Part shown: in pieces, positions 45,156 to 54,287 of the stretch | Layout of the letters: each line of letters opens with the position of its first letter | Position numbering within the stretch: position 1 is the stretch's first letter | Assembly: GCA_038845865.1 (NCBI GenBank) | Contig: JAWBQJ010000005.1 | Location: 60,636 to 124,635, forward strand | From: Desulfurococcaceae archaeon | GTDB taxonomy: Archaea > Thermoproteota > Thermoprotei_A > Sulfolobales > Desulfurococcaceae | Reading direction: 5' to 3' | DNA length: 64,000 bases | Notes under the pieces: generated by a model | The model's input: only the letters and a program-made list of their open reading frames with translations | Database searches by the model: none | Told to the model about the DNA's origin: nothing | Made by a program: the position numbers and the translations under genes

Positions 45156-46430
45156 CTAGCCCTTGCGCTTCTTCATGTAACTCAGTACTTCGCGGGCTTT
45201 GGGGCCCGCAAGCCAGCTCACGAGCTCTTCGGGCAGGCCGTACGCCCTTGCGATTTCGCCTGCGTACTTAGGGTTATGCATAAATATTACCCTCAGATAG
45301 GGTATTATGTCGTTCTTGACCGTTGCCCTGCTTGCGAGTAACCTCCTGGCTAGATATGTTGCTAGCGCTTCCCTGTACTCCCTAGATCTCCTCGTCTCTG
45401 CCAGTAGCTTTATTCTTTCGGGTAATTTAAACGCGACCCACTTCGGCTTGTAGCTAGTTCTTGCAAAGGCTACTCCAGGCCCCATTAAGTCAAGAGCATA
45501 AGACAGGAAGTCCCAGTTTTGGGTCTTAATAATCCTACCGAAGTAAATGTCCGCCCTACTCAGCGCCTCATAAGCTCTCCAGACCTCTACTAGGTCATCG
45601 TAGTATGTCGGTATGTGCTCGTTGATCCACGTCTTCACGTCGTCCGGTGCAAGGTCCGTTGACGTAATGACGCTCTTCGCGTGGAAAGTGTACTTCGCGG
45701 AAAATAGCTTCCTCAAGACCTCCCAAGGCGCGTAAGCCCTGTCTCTGTAGGTAGGCATCGCCTTTACGCGCTCAAGGGTGACCTTCCTGTCCAGTGCTGC
45801 GATTGCTTCCAGGTCGTTTATAGCGCTTCTCAAATCTCCTTCACATCTCTTGGCGAGCTCCTTTAATGCCTCCTGCTCGCAGTATAGCCCCTCGGCCGTA
45901 CATATCCTCTTGAGGGCCGTTACGATGTGTGTTTCCCTAAGCCTATCCATCTGTATAGGCTCGGCGAGGTCTCTGAGCGGCCTTAAGTGTTCTTGGTAAG
46001 GGTTATTGGCTGTCATTATGATCGGGTTTCTCGTATTCTTTATAACCTCTACAAGTGCCTCGACACCACCGGCATCCGTCCTCGGGTCTAGCCCGTCGAT
46101 CTCGTCTAATAGGAGTATGCGTCTTTTACCGCGTAAGCCAGTCGTCTGCGAAGCAATTTTGGCCAGCCTTTCAATGTCTTCTTTCCTCCTGCTATCACTG
46201 GCATTCATTTCGAAGAGCTCGTAACCACGAGTTTTCGCAACTGCCTCTACAAGGCTGGTCTTACCACAACCAGGAGGACCGTGAAGTAGTGCTGCCCTCT
46301 TTCCTGGTTTGCCCTGTTCCCATGACTCAAGCCATGAAATGAGCTTCTGTTTCGCTGCATCTTGGTTTACGACTTCGTCTACGTGCTTGGGCCGGTATTT
46401 TATGATCCACGGCAACCTCTCTGAGCTCAA
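45156..46430 (-). CDS. rfcL: Replication factor C large subunit
   Basis: 424 residues, TTG start with AGGTG eight bases ahead, overlapping nothing but four bases after rfcS. AAA+ motifs: Walker A GPPGCGKT (51-58), Walker B RILLLDEIDG, sensor 1 TANNP. With RfcS it loads PCNA. The protein ends AREVLSYMKKRKG; a PIP-box (QxxLxxFF), found at the tail of several archaeal large subunits, is not seen. Confidence 0.95.
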   Translation of the reverse strand: MSSERLPWIIKYRPKHVDEVVNQDAAKQKLISWLESWEQGKPGKRAALLHGPPGCGKTSLVEAVAKTRGYELFEMNASDSRRKEDIERLAKIASQTTGLRGKRRILLLDEIDGLDPRTDAGGVEALVEVIKNTRNPIIMTANNPYQEHLRPLRDLAEPIQMDRLRETHIVTALKRICTAEGLYCEQEALKELAKRCEGDLRSAINDLEAIAALDRKVTLERVKAMPTYRDRAYAPWEVLRKLFSAKYTFHAKSVITSTDLAPDDVKTWINEHIPTYYDDLVEVWRAYEALSRADIYFGRIIKTQNWDFLSYALDLMGPGVAFARTSYKPKWVAFKLPERIKLLAETRRSREYREALATYLARRLLASRATVKNDIIPYLRVIFMHNPKYAGEIARAYGLPEELVSWLAGPKAREVLSYMKKRKG

Positions 46431-46434
46431 AACG

Positions 46435-47412
46435 CTACACCTTGATCTTCCTACCTATAAGCGCTAACCTCGCCAGGAAGGCATTTAACTGTATTTCGTC
46501 ATCAGCCCCCTCTACGAGCCTGAATTGCACCTCGCCCGCGTAGTCGGCTATCATTATCTTCAAGTCTTCGGGTATTTTTAGCTCTGGGCTGAACACCTCT
46601 TTGTGTACCTGCTTGACGATGTCAAGCCCGCTCAGGCCGTAAGTCACCATTAGGTCCCGTAACTTCTTTCTGGCCTCCGTGAAGTTCCCTGCGAGGGCTA
46701 GCTGTAGCATTTCTCTAACCTCGCGGGGATGGGCTAGCCCAACAACCTTGTAGATAGCTTCTTCCGTAACTTCTCCGAGGGCGGCCGCCGCCTGTAGCAC
46801 ATTTATTGCCTTCCTCATATCACCTTCTGATATGTCGTAGATGGTTTCAACCGCTTTTTCGCGACACTTGATTTTCTCGTTTTGGCATATGTACAGTAAT
46901 CTCGACACGACATCTTCCCTCTTCAACGCTACGAACCTGAACACTGCGCACCTACTCTGAATGGGCTCGATGATCTTGCTCGGGTAGTTTGCAGTCAATA
47001 TGAATCTCGTGTTAGCGGAGTAGAGCTCCATGAGCCTTCTCAGAGCTTGCTGGGCGTCAGCGGTCATGTTGTCTGCCTCGTCTAAGAGCACCATTTTAAA
47101 GGGGATTTCACCCACGACCTTGGACCTTGCAAACTCCTTAACCTTCGTCCTAATGACCTCGATCTTCCTCTCGTCCGAGGCGTTTAGTTCGAGCAGATAC
47201 TGCCTGTAGTTATCGCCGTAGAGGTCGTGAGCCATTGCGTGCGCAACCGTGGTCTTACCAGTACCTGGAGGCCCCGCGAACAGCATGTGGGGGATGCTCT
47301 TCTCGGATACGAACTTTTTTAACCTTTCAACAACCTCTTTTTGATTGACGACCTCATCTAGTGTTCTAGGCCTGTACTTCTCAGCCCAGAGTAGCTCGCT
47401 CAGAGAAAACAC
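46435..47412 (-). CDS. rfcS: Replication factor C small subunit
   Basis: 325 residues. Walker A GPPGTGKT (47-54), Walker B MVLLDEADN, sensor 1 LTANYP, and the SRC arginine-finger motif SRCAVFRF. No intein interrupts the P-loop. Four copies plus one RfcL form the clamp loader. It is the first gene of the rfcS-rfcL operon and diverges from the GINS-MCM operon. Confidence 0.96.
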   Translation of the reverse strand: MFSLSELLWAEKYRPRTLDEVVNQKEVVERLKKFVSEKSIPHMLFAGPPGTGKTTVAHAMAHDLYGDNYRQYLLELNASDERKIEVIRTKVKEFARSKVVGEIPFKMVLLDEADNMTADAQQALRRLMELYSANTRFILTANYPSKIIEPIQSRCAVFRFVALKREDVVSRLLYICQNEKIKCREKAVETIYDISEGDMRKAINVLQAAAALGEVTEEAIYKVVGLAHPREVREMLQLALAGNFTEARKKLRDLMVTYGLSGLDIVKQVHKEVFSPELKIPEDLKIMIADYAGEVQFRLVEGADDEIQLNAFLARLALIGRKIKV

Positions 47413-47497
47413 CCCTTAAATCGGCTCCTTAAAACTATACATTTAATGAAGGGTAATAAAGGGGAGTAGAGTATTACGGGGAAGGGAGGATAGTGCT

Positions 47498-48088
47498 TTG
47501 AACGGCCTCGTAGAGCTCTTAGGATCACTCGTTGTAAACTACATTAACCGCGATTTCGAGGAAGAAGAGGTTAAAGTAGCCTACATGGGGCCGGCAACGA
47601 AAATTTTCGTGGAAGACGATTACATAGAACTGGTAAGAGGCTCCGAGTACACGTTACCGCGCTGGATCGTTCAAATACTCCAAGAAAGGAACAGGGCAAG
47701 GCCTGCAGAAGGCTTAATAGACGAGATCGCGGTTACCCGCCTGTACTTCAACGAAAGCAGAAGTAAAGGACAGTTAAAGTTCGAGAAGCTCGCGGGCTAC
47801 TTTTACAGTAGAATAAAGCAACAATTAGGTACAATGATAAAGTCCTATAAGAACATCGAAGACCTGGATAAGGCCCAACAGGCATTTCAGTCTATTTCAA
47901 ACCTGGCAACATCCACTAAAAACCTCTACAGGGTAAGACTTAGTAAAATACTCAGCCTTATTGGGACGGAGGTAGGTCCAGACCTGCTCGCTAACCTCAG
48001 TGAAGAAGAAAAACACCTCTACACAGTATTAAGGAGCGTGCTCGAGATCTTCAATGCAAGGGTATTCGAGGTGGAGAAACGTGCCTGA
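47498..48088 (+). CDS. gins23: GINS complex subunit, Gins23 type
   Basis: 196 residues, TTG start behind GGAGG. An N-terminal small beta domain (YMGPATKIFVEDDYIELVRGSEYTLPRW split over 29-57) precedes a long helical domain (about 80-190), the B-A order of Psf2/Psf3-type GINS. In crenarchaea Gins23 is encoded beside mcm, as here. It joins Gins15 and MCM in the replicative helicase complex. Its TGA overlaps the start of mcm, so it is coupled. Confidence 0.85.
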   Translation: MNGLVELLGSLVVNYINRDFEEEEVKVAYMGPATKIFVEDDYIELVRGSEYTLPRWIVQILQERNRARPAEGLIDEIAVTRLYFNESRSKGQLKFEKLAGYFYSRIKQQLGTMIKSYKNIEDLDKAQQAFQSISNLATSTKNLYRVRLSKILSLIGTEVGPDLLANLSEEEKHLYTVLRSVLEIFNARVFEVEKRA

Positions 48089-50177
48089 TTCCACAACTGA
48101 GACTTTCGTGGACTACGTACAACAATTCAAAAACTTCGTAGAGAACTTCAGGTCCCGGGAAGGTACTCTAAGATACTATGAAAGAATTTGGGAACTCATC
48201 AGAATGGGGCAGAGAAGCCTCATAATAAATTTCGATGATTTAATACTATTTGATCCCGCGCTAGCCGAGAAGGTGTTAGATAACCCCGCGGAGGTTCTCG
48301 AGGCATTCAACCAGGCCCTGCAAGAGATCGTAATGAGGGAGAACCCCGAATACGCTAGGCACGTTAAGAGGTTCTACGTCAGGATCAGGAATCCCCCGAA
48401 AATAATGAAAATCCGGGAACTGACAAGCGACTATATAGGAAAGCTCGTTTCCATCGAAGGGATAGTTACGCGGGTTACTAGAGTGGATGCGAAGCTCGTA
48501 AAGGCAATATTCAAGCACACAAGCGAGCAGGGGGAACACGAATTCGAGTATCCGCCTGAAGGCGTGGTAACCGATAAGGTGGAAAGGCCGCCTTACTGTC
48601 CCGTCTGCCATAAGCTGGGTAAGTTCGAGCTTGTAGTTGAAAAAAGCGATTTCGTCGACTGGCAGAAGGTAGTAGTGCAGGAGAAGCCCGAGGAGGTCCC
48701 CGGGGGGCAGATACCGAGATCCGTTGAAGCCATTTTGACGGGTGACATTGTCGATTCGGCGAGACCAGGTGATAGGGTAGTAGTAACGGGTATTTTGAAG
48801 GTACAGCCACTAGCAGGTTCGCCTGACCGCAGGGGGTCTAGGAGCGTGTTTTCATTCTACGTAGATGTAAACCACATAGAGGTCCAGGAAAAGGTTCTCG
48901 AAGAAATAGTAATTACGAGGGAAGATGAAGAGAGGATCTGGGAGCTTGCAAGAGACCCTTGGATAAGAGAAAAGATAATAGCTAGCATAGCACCCGGGAT
49001 CTACGGCTACTGGGACATTAAGGAGGCAATAGCGCTCCTTCTATTTGGTGGTGCGCCTAAAATCCTACCAGATGGAACTAGGATCAGGGGAGACATTCAT
49101 GTACTGATAACTGGGGATCCAGGTACAGCCAAGTCCCAGTTATTGCAGTTCACTGCTAGGATAGCTCCGCGCGGCCTTTACACAAGCGGTAAGGGTTCGA
49201 CGGCAGCTGGTTTAACGGCAACTGTCTTGCGGGACAAGGCCACAGGTGAATATTACCTGGAAGCCGGTGCACTGGTTCTAGCGGATGGGGGTCTTGCGGC
49301 AATCGATGAGATAGACAAAATGAGAGAAGAAGATAGAAGCGCCATTCACGAGGCACTAGAGCAGCAGACTGTTAGCATAGCGAAAGCCGGTATCGTTGCA
49401 AGACTTAATGCTAGAACGTCCGTTTTAGCAGCCGGGAACCCCAAGTACGGTAGGTACGACCCCACACAGCCCGTAAGCAAGAACATTGACTTGCCGCCAA
49501 CGATACTCTCAAGGTTCGACTTGATATTTATAGTCCAGGATATACCGCGAGCTGACCACGACCGGAGGCTTGCGAAACACGTACTCGGCATACACACGGA
49601 GGCCGAGAAAGCACGGGGGTTCATAGATCCGCAACTACTCAAGAAGTACATTAGCTATGCTAGGAGGTACGTTAGGCCCCAACTCACCCCGGAGGCGACC
49701 AAGCTAGTAGAGGAATTCTACGTGAGCCTTAGGCAGGCATCACTAACTGCGGGGGAGGGAGGGCTTTCCGCCATAGCAATTACGCCGAGGCAGCTTGAAG
49801 CCCTCATAAGGCTCACAGAGGCTCACGCCAAGATGGCGCTAAAGACGAAGGCGACAATCGAAGACGCCGAAGAGGCTATAAGGCTCATGATGGCAACGCT
49901 CTCCAAGGCGGGATTTGACGTAGAGAGCGGTAAGATAGACATAGACATACTAGAGACCGGGATACCCGCTTCACGTAGAGAGAAGAAAAAGAAATTCATA
50001 GCATTCCTCTCAAGGTTGTTAGAAGAGGTCGGTGGTGAAATAGAATTAAATGAGCTGTATACAAAGGCCAGGGAAGAAGGCTTCGAAAAGGACTTCGTCA
50101 TGGAGGTCGTAAACGAGCTACATAAAAGTGGAGAAATATACTACCCGAGGGCGGGCAAGATCGCGAAGGTAAGATAA
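48081..50177 (+). CDS. mcm: Replicative helicase MCM
   Basis: 698 residues from GTG 48081 with SD GAGGTGGAG; an ATG at 48054 is in frame but inside gins23. Walker A GDPGTAKSQ, Walker B LAAIDEIDKM, arginine finger LSRFDLIF, C-terminal winged helix. The zinc region keeps HTSEQ...C-P-V-C, but the second ligand position, Cys in Sulfolobus MCM, reads Gly (EQGEHEFEYP), so the zinc site is altered. No intein. Unwinds DNA at the fork, 3 to 5 prime. Confidence 0.96.
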   Translation: MPDSTTETFVDYVQQFKNFVENFRSREGTLRYYERIWELIRMGQRSLIINFDDLILFDPALAEKVLDNPAEVLEAFNQALQEIVMRENPEYARHVKRFYVRIRNPPKIMKIRELTSDYIGKLVSIEGIVTRVTRVDAKLVKAIFKHTSEQGEHEFEYPPEGVVTDKVERPPYCPVCHKLGKFELVVEKSDFVDWQKVVVQEKPEEVPGGQIPRSVEAILTGDIVDSARPGDRVVVTGILKVQPLAGSPDRRGSRSVFSFYVDVNHIEVQEKVLEEIVITREDEERIWELARDPWIREKIIASIAPGIYGYWDIKEAIALLLFGGAPKILPDGTRIRGDIHVLITGDPGTAKSQLLQFTARIAPRGLYTSGKGSTAAGLTATVLRDKATGEYYLEAGALVLADGGLAAIDEIDKMREEDRSAIHEALEQQTVSIAKAGIVARLNARTSVLAAGNPKYGRYDPTQPVSKNIDLPPTILSRFDLIFIVQDIPRADHDRRLAKHVLGIHTEAEKARGFIDPQLLKKYISYARRYVRPQLTPEATKLVEEFYVSLRQASLTAGEGGLSAIAITPRQLEALIRLTEAHAKMALKTKATIEDAEEAIRLMMATLSKAGFDVESGKIDIDILETGIPASRREKKKKFIAFLSRLLEEVGGEIELNELYTKAREEGFEKDFVMEVVNELHKSGEIYYPRAGKIAKVR

Positions 50178-50553
50178 GACGCCATTCAGGCCCCTCACAT
50201 TACCCACAACACCTTGAACAACACCAAATAACCCGCGCATTCTCTATGGAGTACGTTTAACCGATGAGGTGAACGAGAACGGGCATCGAACGGCCGCGTA
50301 GATCGGCGAACCTGGGGCAAGGCACTAAATCGACTTGCAACTGAGTCCTCTAAGTTAATGTTATTGCCCCCCTTCCGCAGGGCAGCGTTTAAGGCCTCTT
50401 CCTAGCAACTTATGTGATATGTGAAATACCAGTAAGGTAAAACACTTAATGACTATTCGCAGCGGGCATCTACGCTGAGCGGTTTTATCGCGACACGCTA
50501 TACTGCAGCGTGTACCTGGCTGTCTTAATTATTGAGGAAAGCGCTATGCACCA
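50178..50553. other. 376-base region between mcm and the OFA transporter
   Basis: No gene is supported. The only clear structure is the perfect hairpin ACACGCT-ATACTGC-AGCGTGT at 50493-50513. No origin-type ORB repeat or cdc6 gene was found. TATA-like sequences are absent near either end as expected for a convergent gap. Confidence 0.4.
50493..50513. terminator. Perfect 7-bp hairpin in the mcm/OFA convergent gap
   Basis: ACACGCT pairs with AGCGTGT around a seven-base loop, downstream of the OFA transporter stop on the minus strand. It may protect or end transcripts; there is no adjoining T run, so a terminator role is tentative. Confidence 0.3.
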
Positions 50554-51771
50554 CTATGAGCTTCTTCTCACTGGTTTTCTAAGTACTTGTGGGTGTACTA
50601 TTAATGACGCTATTAGCGCGCTTACACCGATACCTATTAGCGAGTACGTATATGCGCCAAATACCGACACTATTAACGCCGTAATATAGCCTGAGAGTAG
50701 CCCGCCCCAGCTCTTAGCGGTATACGTTAGCCCGTAGTTTACCGTCAAGTACCGGGATCCGTAAAAGTCGCTTATGATTGCCGGCGTTAAAGCCAGGGAA
50801 GGCCCCGCGAACAGCATTGTTAACACGGTAAACGACGTAAAGGCTACCGGGTTACGTGCTGTGAGGGCTAGTAAGACCAGGGATACCCCCGATAGAGCGT
50901 AGAACATCGTCATGGACTTCTGCCTGCCTATCCTATCTGAAACCCAACCACCGAAAACCCTGCTAATTCCGTTAGCTATGGGGAACACCGTCAACGTAGT
51001 GTACATTATGGTGTCAGGTATGCCGTTTTCGAGCGCGATCGACTTCACGTGTCCACCGAATAGTAGGTGTACGGCCGTCATCGCAGTGAAGGATGCATAA
51101 ATGAACCACCACTGGTACGTCATAACCATTTCACGCCACGTCCAGTCTCCCGTATCTACCGTATTTTTAGCGTAGTTCACTTCACTACCACTGGTGCTGT
51201 AAGCCGGGTACCTATAAAACGCAGTAATTGGTAGTAGTATGCTTAGCATTATGACACCAATGTAAAGAAACACCACGAGAACACCTAAGTTCTCTATTGC
51301 CTGGTCTATTAAGACGTTGAAAAGAGCCGTCCCCGAACCAAAACCAGATGCTACTATGCCGGATGCAAGACCACGTTTCTCGGGAAACCATTTAATGACC
51401 ACAGCTACTGAGACACCATAGAGAAACCCCACACCTAAAGAACCGATGCCGTAGTAGAGGTATAGTTGCCAAGGGCTACTCACAGTCGAGCAAAGCATTA
51501 AACCCGCACCTGTCAGTAGTGCACCAATAACCGCTATTAACCTAGGACTTACCCTGTCAGCTACGTAACCCGAAAAGGGTTGCGTTAGTGTAGATAGATA
51601 TGCAAAAACCGTGAATGTCAAGTCTACCGTGGGCTTATCCCAGTTGAAGACCCTCCTCAAACCCGTAGAAAAAAGAGACCAGGAGTACTGGTATATGCTT
51701 ATGAACATCATTGTAACGGTAGCGCCGATTAAGATGAGCAGCCTGTACTGCATTCTCCGTACAGTCATCAT
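50554..51771 (-). CDS. OFA-family MFS transporter (oxalate/formate antiporter type)
   Basis: 405 residues from ATG 51771 (AGGTG eight bases before); an upstream TTG at 51816 would precede the predicted transcript start. Twelve helices. OFA signatures: FKWFPEKRGLASGIVASGFGSG (here VVIKWFPEKRGLA...), and YTAKSWGGLLSG in helix 11. The family includes oxalate:formate antiporters and monocarboxylate carriers. It is at the left edge of the heterocycle island and may export the organic acid product. Confidence 0.85.
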   Translation of the reverse strand: MMTVRRMQYRLLILIGATVTMMFISIYQYSWSLFSTGLRRVFNWDKPTVDLTFTVFAYLSTLTQPFSGYVADRVSPRLIAVIGALLTGAGLMLCSTVSSPWQLYLYYGIGSLGVGFLYGVSVAVVIKWFPEKRGLASGIVASGFGSGTALFNVLIDQAIENLGVLVVFLYIGVIMLSILLPITAFYRYPAYSTSGSEVNYAKNTVDTGDWTWREMVMTYQWWFIYASFTAMTAVHLLFGGHVKSIALENGIPDTIMYTTLTVFPIANGISRVFGGWVSDRIGRQKSMTMFYALSGVSLVLLALTARNPVAFTSFTVLTMLFAGPSLALTPAIISDFYGSRYLTVNYGLTYTAKSWGGLLSGYITALIVSVFGAYTYSLIGIGVSALIASLIVHPQVLRKPVRRSS

Positions 51772-51820
51772 CGCTAAAGCACCTACAACATTTACTAGGG
51801 AATGATTCACTGACAATGTA

Positions 51821-51831
51821 GTATTTAAGCA
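51821..51831 (-). promoter_or_regulatory. TATA box of the OFA transporter
   Basis: The minus strand reads GCTTAAATAC centred near 51826; transcription from about 51800 makes ATG 51771 the first usable start. Confidence 0.5.
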
Positions 51832-52202
51832 TGGCGTGAAAAACCCGGTAAACCACGTTACTTATCAAGCTTAATACGGTCAAGTGGCAAACACGAGCGG
51901 TATTGCCATTCTGCCGGGTTAGACGTGGTTTATACAGCTACTAGACTGTGTTGAAGCATTTGAACCGGTTCATGACGGGTTATCGTGGTTCCCCCCCATC
52001 TCCATTCGCCATCCACCGTGGATCTCGGAAACCTGAAACACAGAGTTACTACTATGTTACCACTATGCCGGTATAGCTCCAAGACTTATAAGCACCGAGT
52101 AAACTGGGATGGCTCACGAAAACCTTAATGAACTTGAGGCATCTGGAATGGCTAATGATCCTCCATAACGAATTAATAAGGTTCCCTCATACTTCCTTGT
52201 AG
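51832..52202. other. 370-base divergent promoter region with a palindrome
   Basis: No gene. It carries the perfect palindrome at 51961-51972 and a TATA-like GAATTAATAAG near 52170-52180 that fits the racemase gene (transcription near 52200). The rest shows nothing I can name. Confidence 0.4.
51961..51972. promoter_or_regulatory. Perfect 12-base palindrome, possible operator
   Basis: TGAACCGGTTCA is fully self-complementary and lies between the divergent OFA transporter and the racemase gene. It is a plausible dimeric-regulator site for the island; chance cannot be ruled out for a single 12-mer. Confidence 0.3.
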
Positions 52203-52214
52203 GTGGTGGATGCA

Positions 52215-52985
52215 TTGACGCGCATCATAAAAATCCTAGACCTCGTACCAGTGGTGTATACCGAAGATCTTAGACTATCTATGGATGATAGACGTAGACT
52301 TGCCGTGGACGTTTCTAATGAGACCGGGGGATTAGTTAGGTTAGACGTGGTCACCGTTAACAAAGGCCCCGCCTCCATAGAGTCTGTGTACGACGAGTAC
52401 GTGAGTGCACCCTACATTCTCGAAAAGGTAAAGTGGGCTGAAGAAAGTGGCTATGACGCCGTCGTAATCGACTGTTTCGGCGATCCGGCTTTAGATGCCG
52501 CCAGGGAGCTCGTCAAGATACCGGTGATCGGGCCTAACCAGGCCTCGTGTCTTATCGCCGTTCAACTCGCACAGAGGTTTTCCATAGTAACTACTCTTCC
52601 TGAGGCCGAGCCGGCTCTTCGGGCGCTAATAGCTAAGTACGGTTTAACCCAGCACTTAGCCTCAATAGAGGTAGTAAACATACCCGTGCTGGAACTTGGA
52701 AAAGACCCGGAAAAACTGGTTAACAGTATCGTCGAGGCGGGTAAGCGAGCCTACTACGCACACTACGCGAAGGCGCTAATCTTAGGGTGTACCGGTATGT
52801 CCTTTGTAGCGAATAAGGTAGAAGAAAGGCTCCTCGAGGAGAAGATCGAAATACCTGTTATAGAGCCTTTGAGAGCTGCAGTATACACGGCGGTGTCGCT
52901 AGTACTCTTTGGTAAATCGCACAGTAAGGCTACGTATAGACTGCCAAGACAAAAACTTCGAGTAGCCGATTTTAAGACTATTTGA
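52215..52985 (+). CDS. Hydantoin-racemase-like Asp/Glu racemase family protein
   Basis: 256 residues from TTG 52215, properly spaced from GGTGGTGG (52202-52209), with GTG 52203 as alternative. Two catalytic-type cysteines are present (numbering from 52203): Cys91 in DCFGDPALDAARE and Cys196 in LILGCTGM. These sequences match hydantoin racemases (HyuE) more than glutamate racemase; maleate isomerases share the fold. It would epimerise a 5-substituted hydantoin or similar ring. First gene of the rightward part of the island. Confidence 0.75.
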   Translation: MTRIIKILDLVPVVYTEDLRLSMDDRRRLAVDVSNETGGLVRLDVVTVNKGPASIESVYDEYVSAPYILEKVKWAEESGYDAVVIDCFGDPALDAARELVKIPVIGPNQASCLIAVQLAQRFSIVTTLPEAEPALRALIAKYGLTQHLASIEVVNIPVLELGKDPEKLVNSIVEAGKRAYYAHYAKALILGCTGMSFVANKVEERLLEEKIEIPVIEPLRAAVYTAVSLVLFGKSHSKATYRLPRQKLRVADFKTI

Positions 52986-53077
52986 CAAGGATAACTACAC
53001 TGAGAAGGAGCTGATCCCGGCCTTCGCCCAGGAAACCAATACGCCGCTTGTCTTAGAGGTGCGGTTAAAAAAGGAGG

Positions 53078-54181
53078 CTAGAGTAGTTTTTCTACCGGGA
53101 TATAGTCTCCTTTATAGCCTATGGGCTCTAGTATGTGCCTCCACACGTCAAATGCCTTTGGGTGTTTTCTCCACTTCTCTGAGGCCGGTATTCCCACCGC
53201 CGCGACTTTGAGGCCTTCTTTCATATCTGCATTCGTTAGAGGAGTGCCGTCGAGAGTTATCCAGCAGATTAAGTCGGGCACCATGGCGGCGGGCTGGCCT
53301 TCCGCCTTCCACGCTATCATGTTCTCGTTCTTGAAGTCTACGAAGAATGTTTTACCCTTGTACTGTTCAACGCCTTCAAGCGTAACACGCCCGAAGTCGA
53401 AGCCCGCCACTGTTTTAATTTCTACTTTTTTAACCACGCCTCTGAATAGTTCATATCCCTTAGTGACTTCCACTACTTCTTTGACAGGGTCTTTACCGGT
53501 GGCTTTAGCTTTGCTTATTGCCTTACCTATATTAAGGGACTTAGCAAGCACGTTAGGCTCTAGGTAATTCTTGACCTGCCACCCCGTTACGACCCAGGTA
53601 CCTAGTCCGGACAGCATTCCGAACGCTACTGTCACGTGTCTTGCAATATTTTCAGCTGTGTGGCCGTCCATGGGGTTCTTGAGCCATCCAACCACAGTAT
53701 TGCCTTCTCTATCTGCCACGACGAATGGGGAGTGAGAAATACCATACAGCTGGTAAAGGGTTGTGCCTAGTTCCGGTACCGCCCTACCACCCGTACCATC
53801 AGCATCCACTATAGTGAGCCCCTTCACGGCAGCTACGTATATGGGCGTTATTGAGTTAAAACCTCCTGTTTCCCCAGGCATTACGTACCGGAACTTTATG
53901 CCTATTACCGAATATATCCTCTCGAGGCCTTCGAACGCGTATATGGCCTCGGGCCCGAAGCCTCTTTCTTTGAGCGCTTTAGGAGCACCCATGCCCGCGA
54001 TCATCGCAACGTACTCGTTATCAGCGAGCTCCGCCGGTTCCACTACGGGTACCTCGCCAGCGACCTTGGCTATTTCGTTTACTAGCTGGAGCCCGTTTTC
54101 GGGAGATCCCCCGCCACCGCTACCGAGAAAAGTCGCTCCGATTACAATGTCTTTGAGGTCTTGAATAGTAAACTTCTTCAT
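53078..54181 (-). CDS. DUF917 protein (thiohydantoin desulfurase-like), copy 1
   Basis: 367 residues from ATG 54181 with SD GGTGGTAAG; the upstream ATG 54217 falls between the TATA box and the predicted transcript start, so it is not used. The N-terminal glycine loop FLGSGGGGSPENG, the DGHTAENIARH stretch and the C-terminal TLDGTPLTNADMKEG match DUF917, whose members have been linked to S-methyl-thiohydantoin or thiohydantoin desulfurases and hydantoinase/oxoprolinase-type folds. Paralogue of 58262-59410. Divergent from the M29 gene. Confidence 0.82.
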   Translation of the reverse strand: MKKFTIQDLKDIVIGATFLGSGGGGSPENGLQLVNEIAKVAGEVPVVEPAELADNEYVAMIAGMGAPKALKERGFGPEAIYAFEGLERIYSVIGIKFRYVMPGETGGFNSITPIYVAAVKGLTIVDADGTGGRAVPELGTTLYQLYGISHSPFVVADREGNTVVGWLKNPMDGHTAENIARHVTVAFGMLSGLGTWVVTGWQVKNYLEPNVLAKSLNIGKAISKAKATGKDPVKEVVEVTKGYELFRGVVKKVEIKTVAGFDFGRVTLEGVEQYKGKTFFVDFKNENMIAWKAEGQPAAMVPDLICWITLDGTPLTNADMKEGLKVAAVGIPASEKWRKHPKAFDVWRHILEPIGYKGDYIPVEKLL

Positions 54182-54217
54182 AAAACTTACCACCAAGAAA
54201 TGGGGAGTGCTGTCCAT

Positions 54218-54255
54218 GTTTATAAACCTTCCTTTTCATGCTTCCGGATATATAC
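54218..54255. promoter_or_regulatory. Divergent TATA pair between DUF917 and M29 genes
   Basis: Minus strand AAGGTTTATAAAC at 54218-54230 serves DUF917 (transcription near 54198); plus strand GATATATAC at 54247-54255 serves the M29 gene (transcription near 54277, GTG at 54288). The two share about 40 bases, so joint regulation is possible. Confidence 0.5.
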
Positions 54256-54287
54256 CCGAGTAGTGCTGATGACTATACAGGGTCGTC

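Noticed and set aside
45156..50177. Inteins in RFC or MCM P-loops
   Set aside because: Walker A regions are continuous and lengths (424, 325, 698) are normal.
47413..50553. Replication origin near GINS/MCM
   Set aside because: No cdc6/orc1 gene and no ORB-like repeats in gaps 47413-47497 or 50178-50553.
54182..54217. Upstream ATG for DUF917 copy 1
   Set aside because: It falls immediately after the TATA box and before the predicted transcript start, so it cannot be translated.
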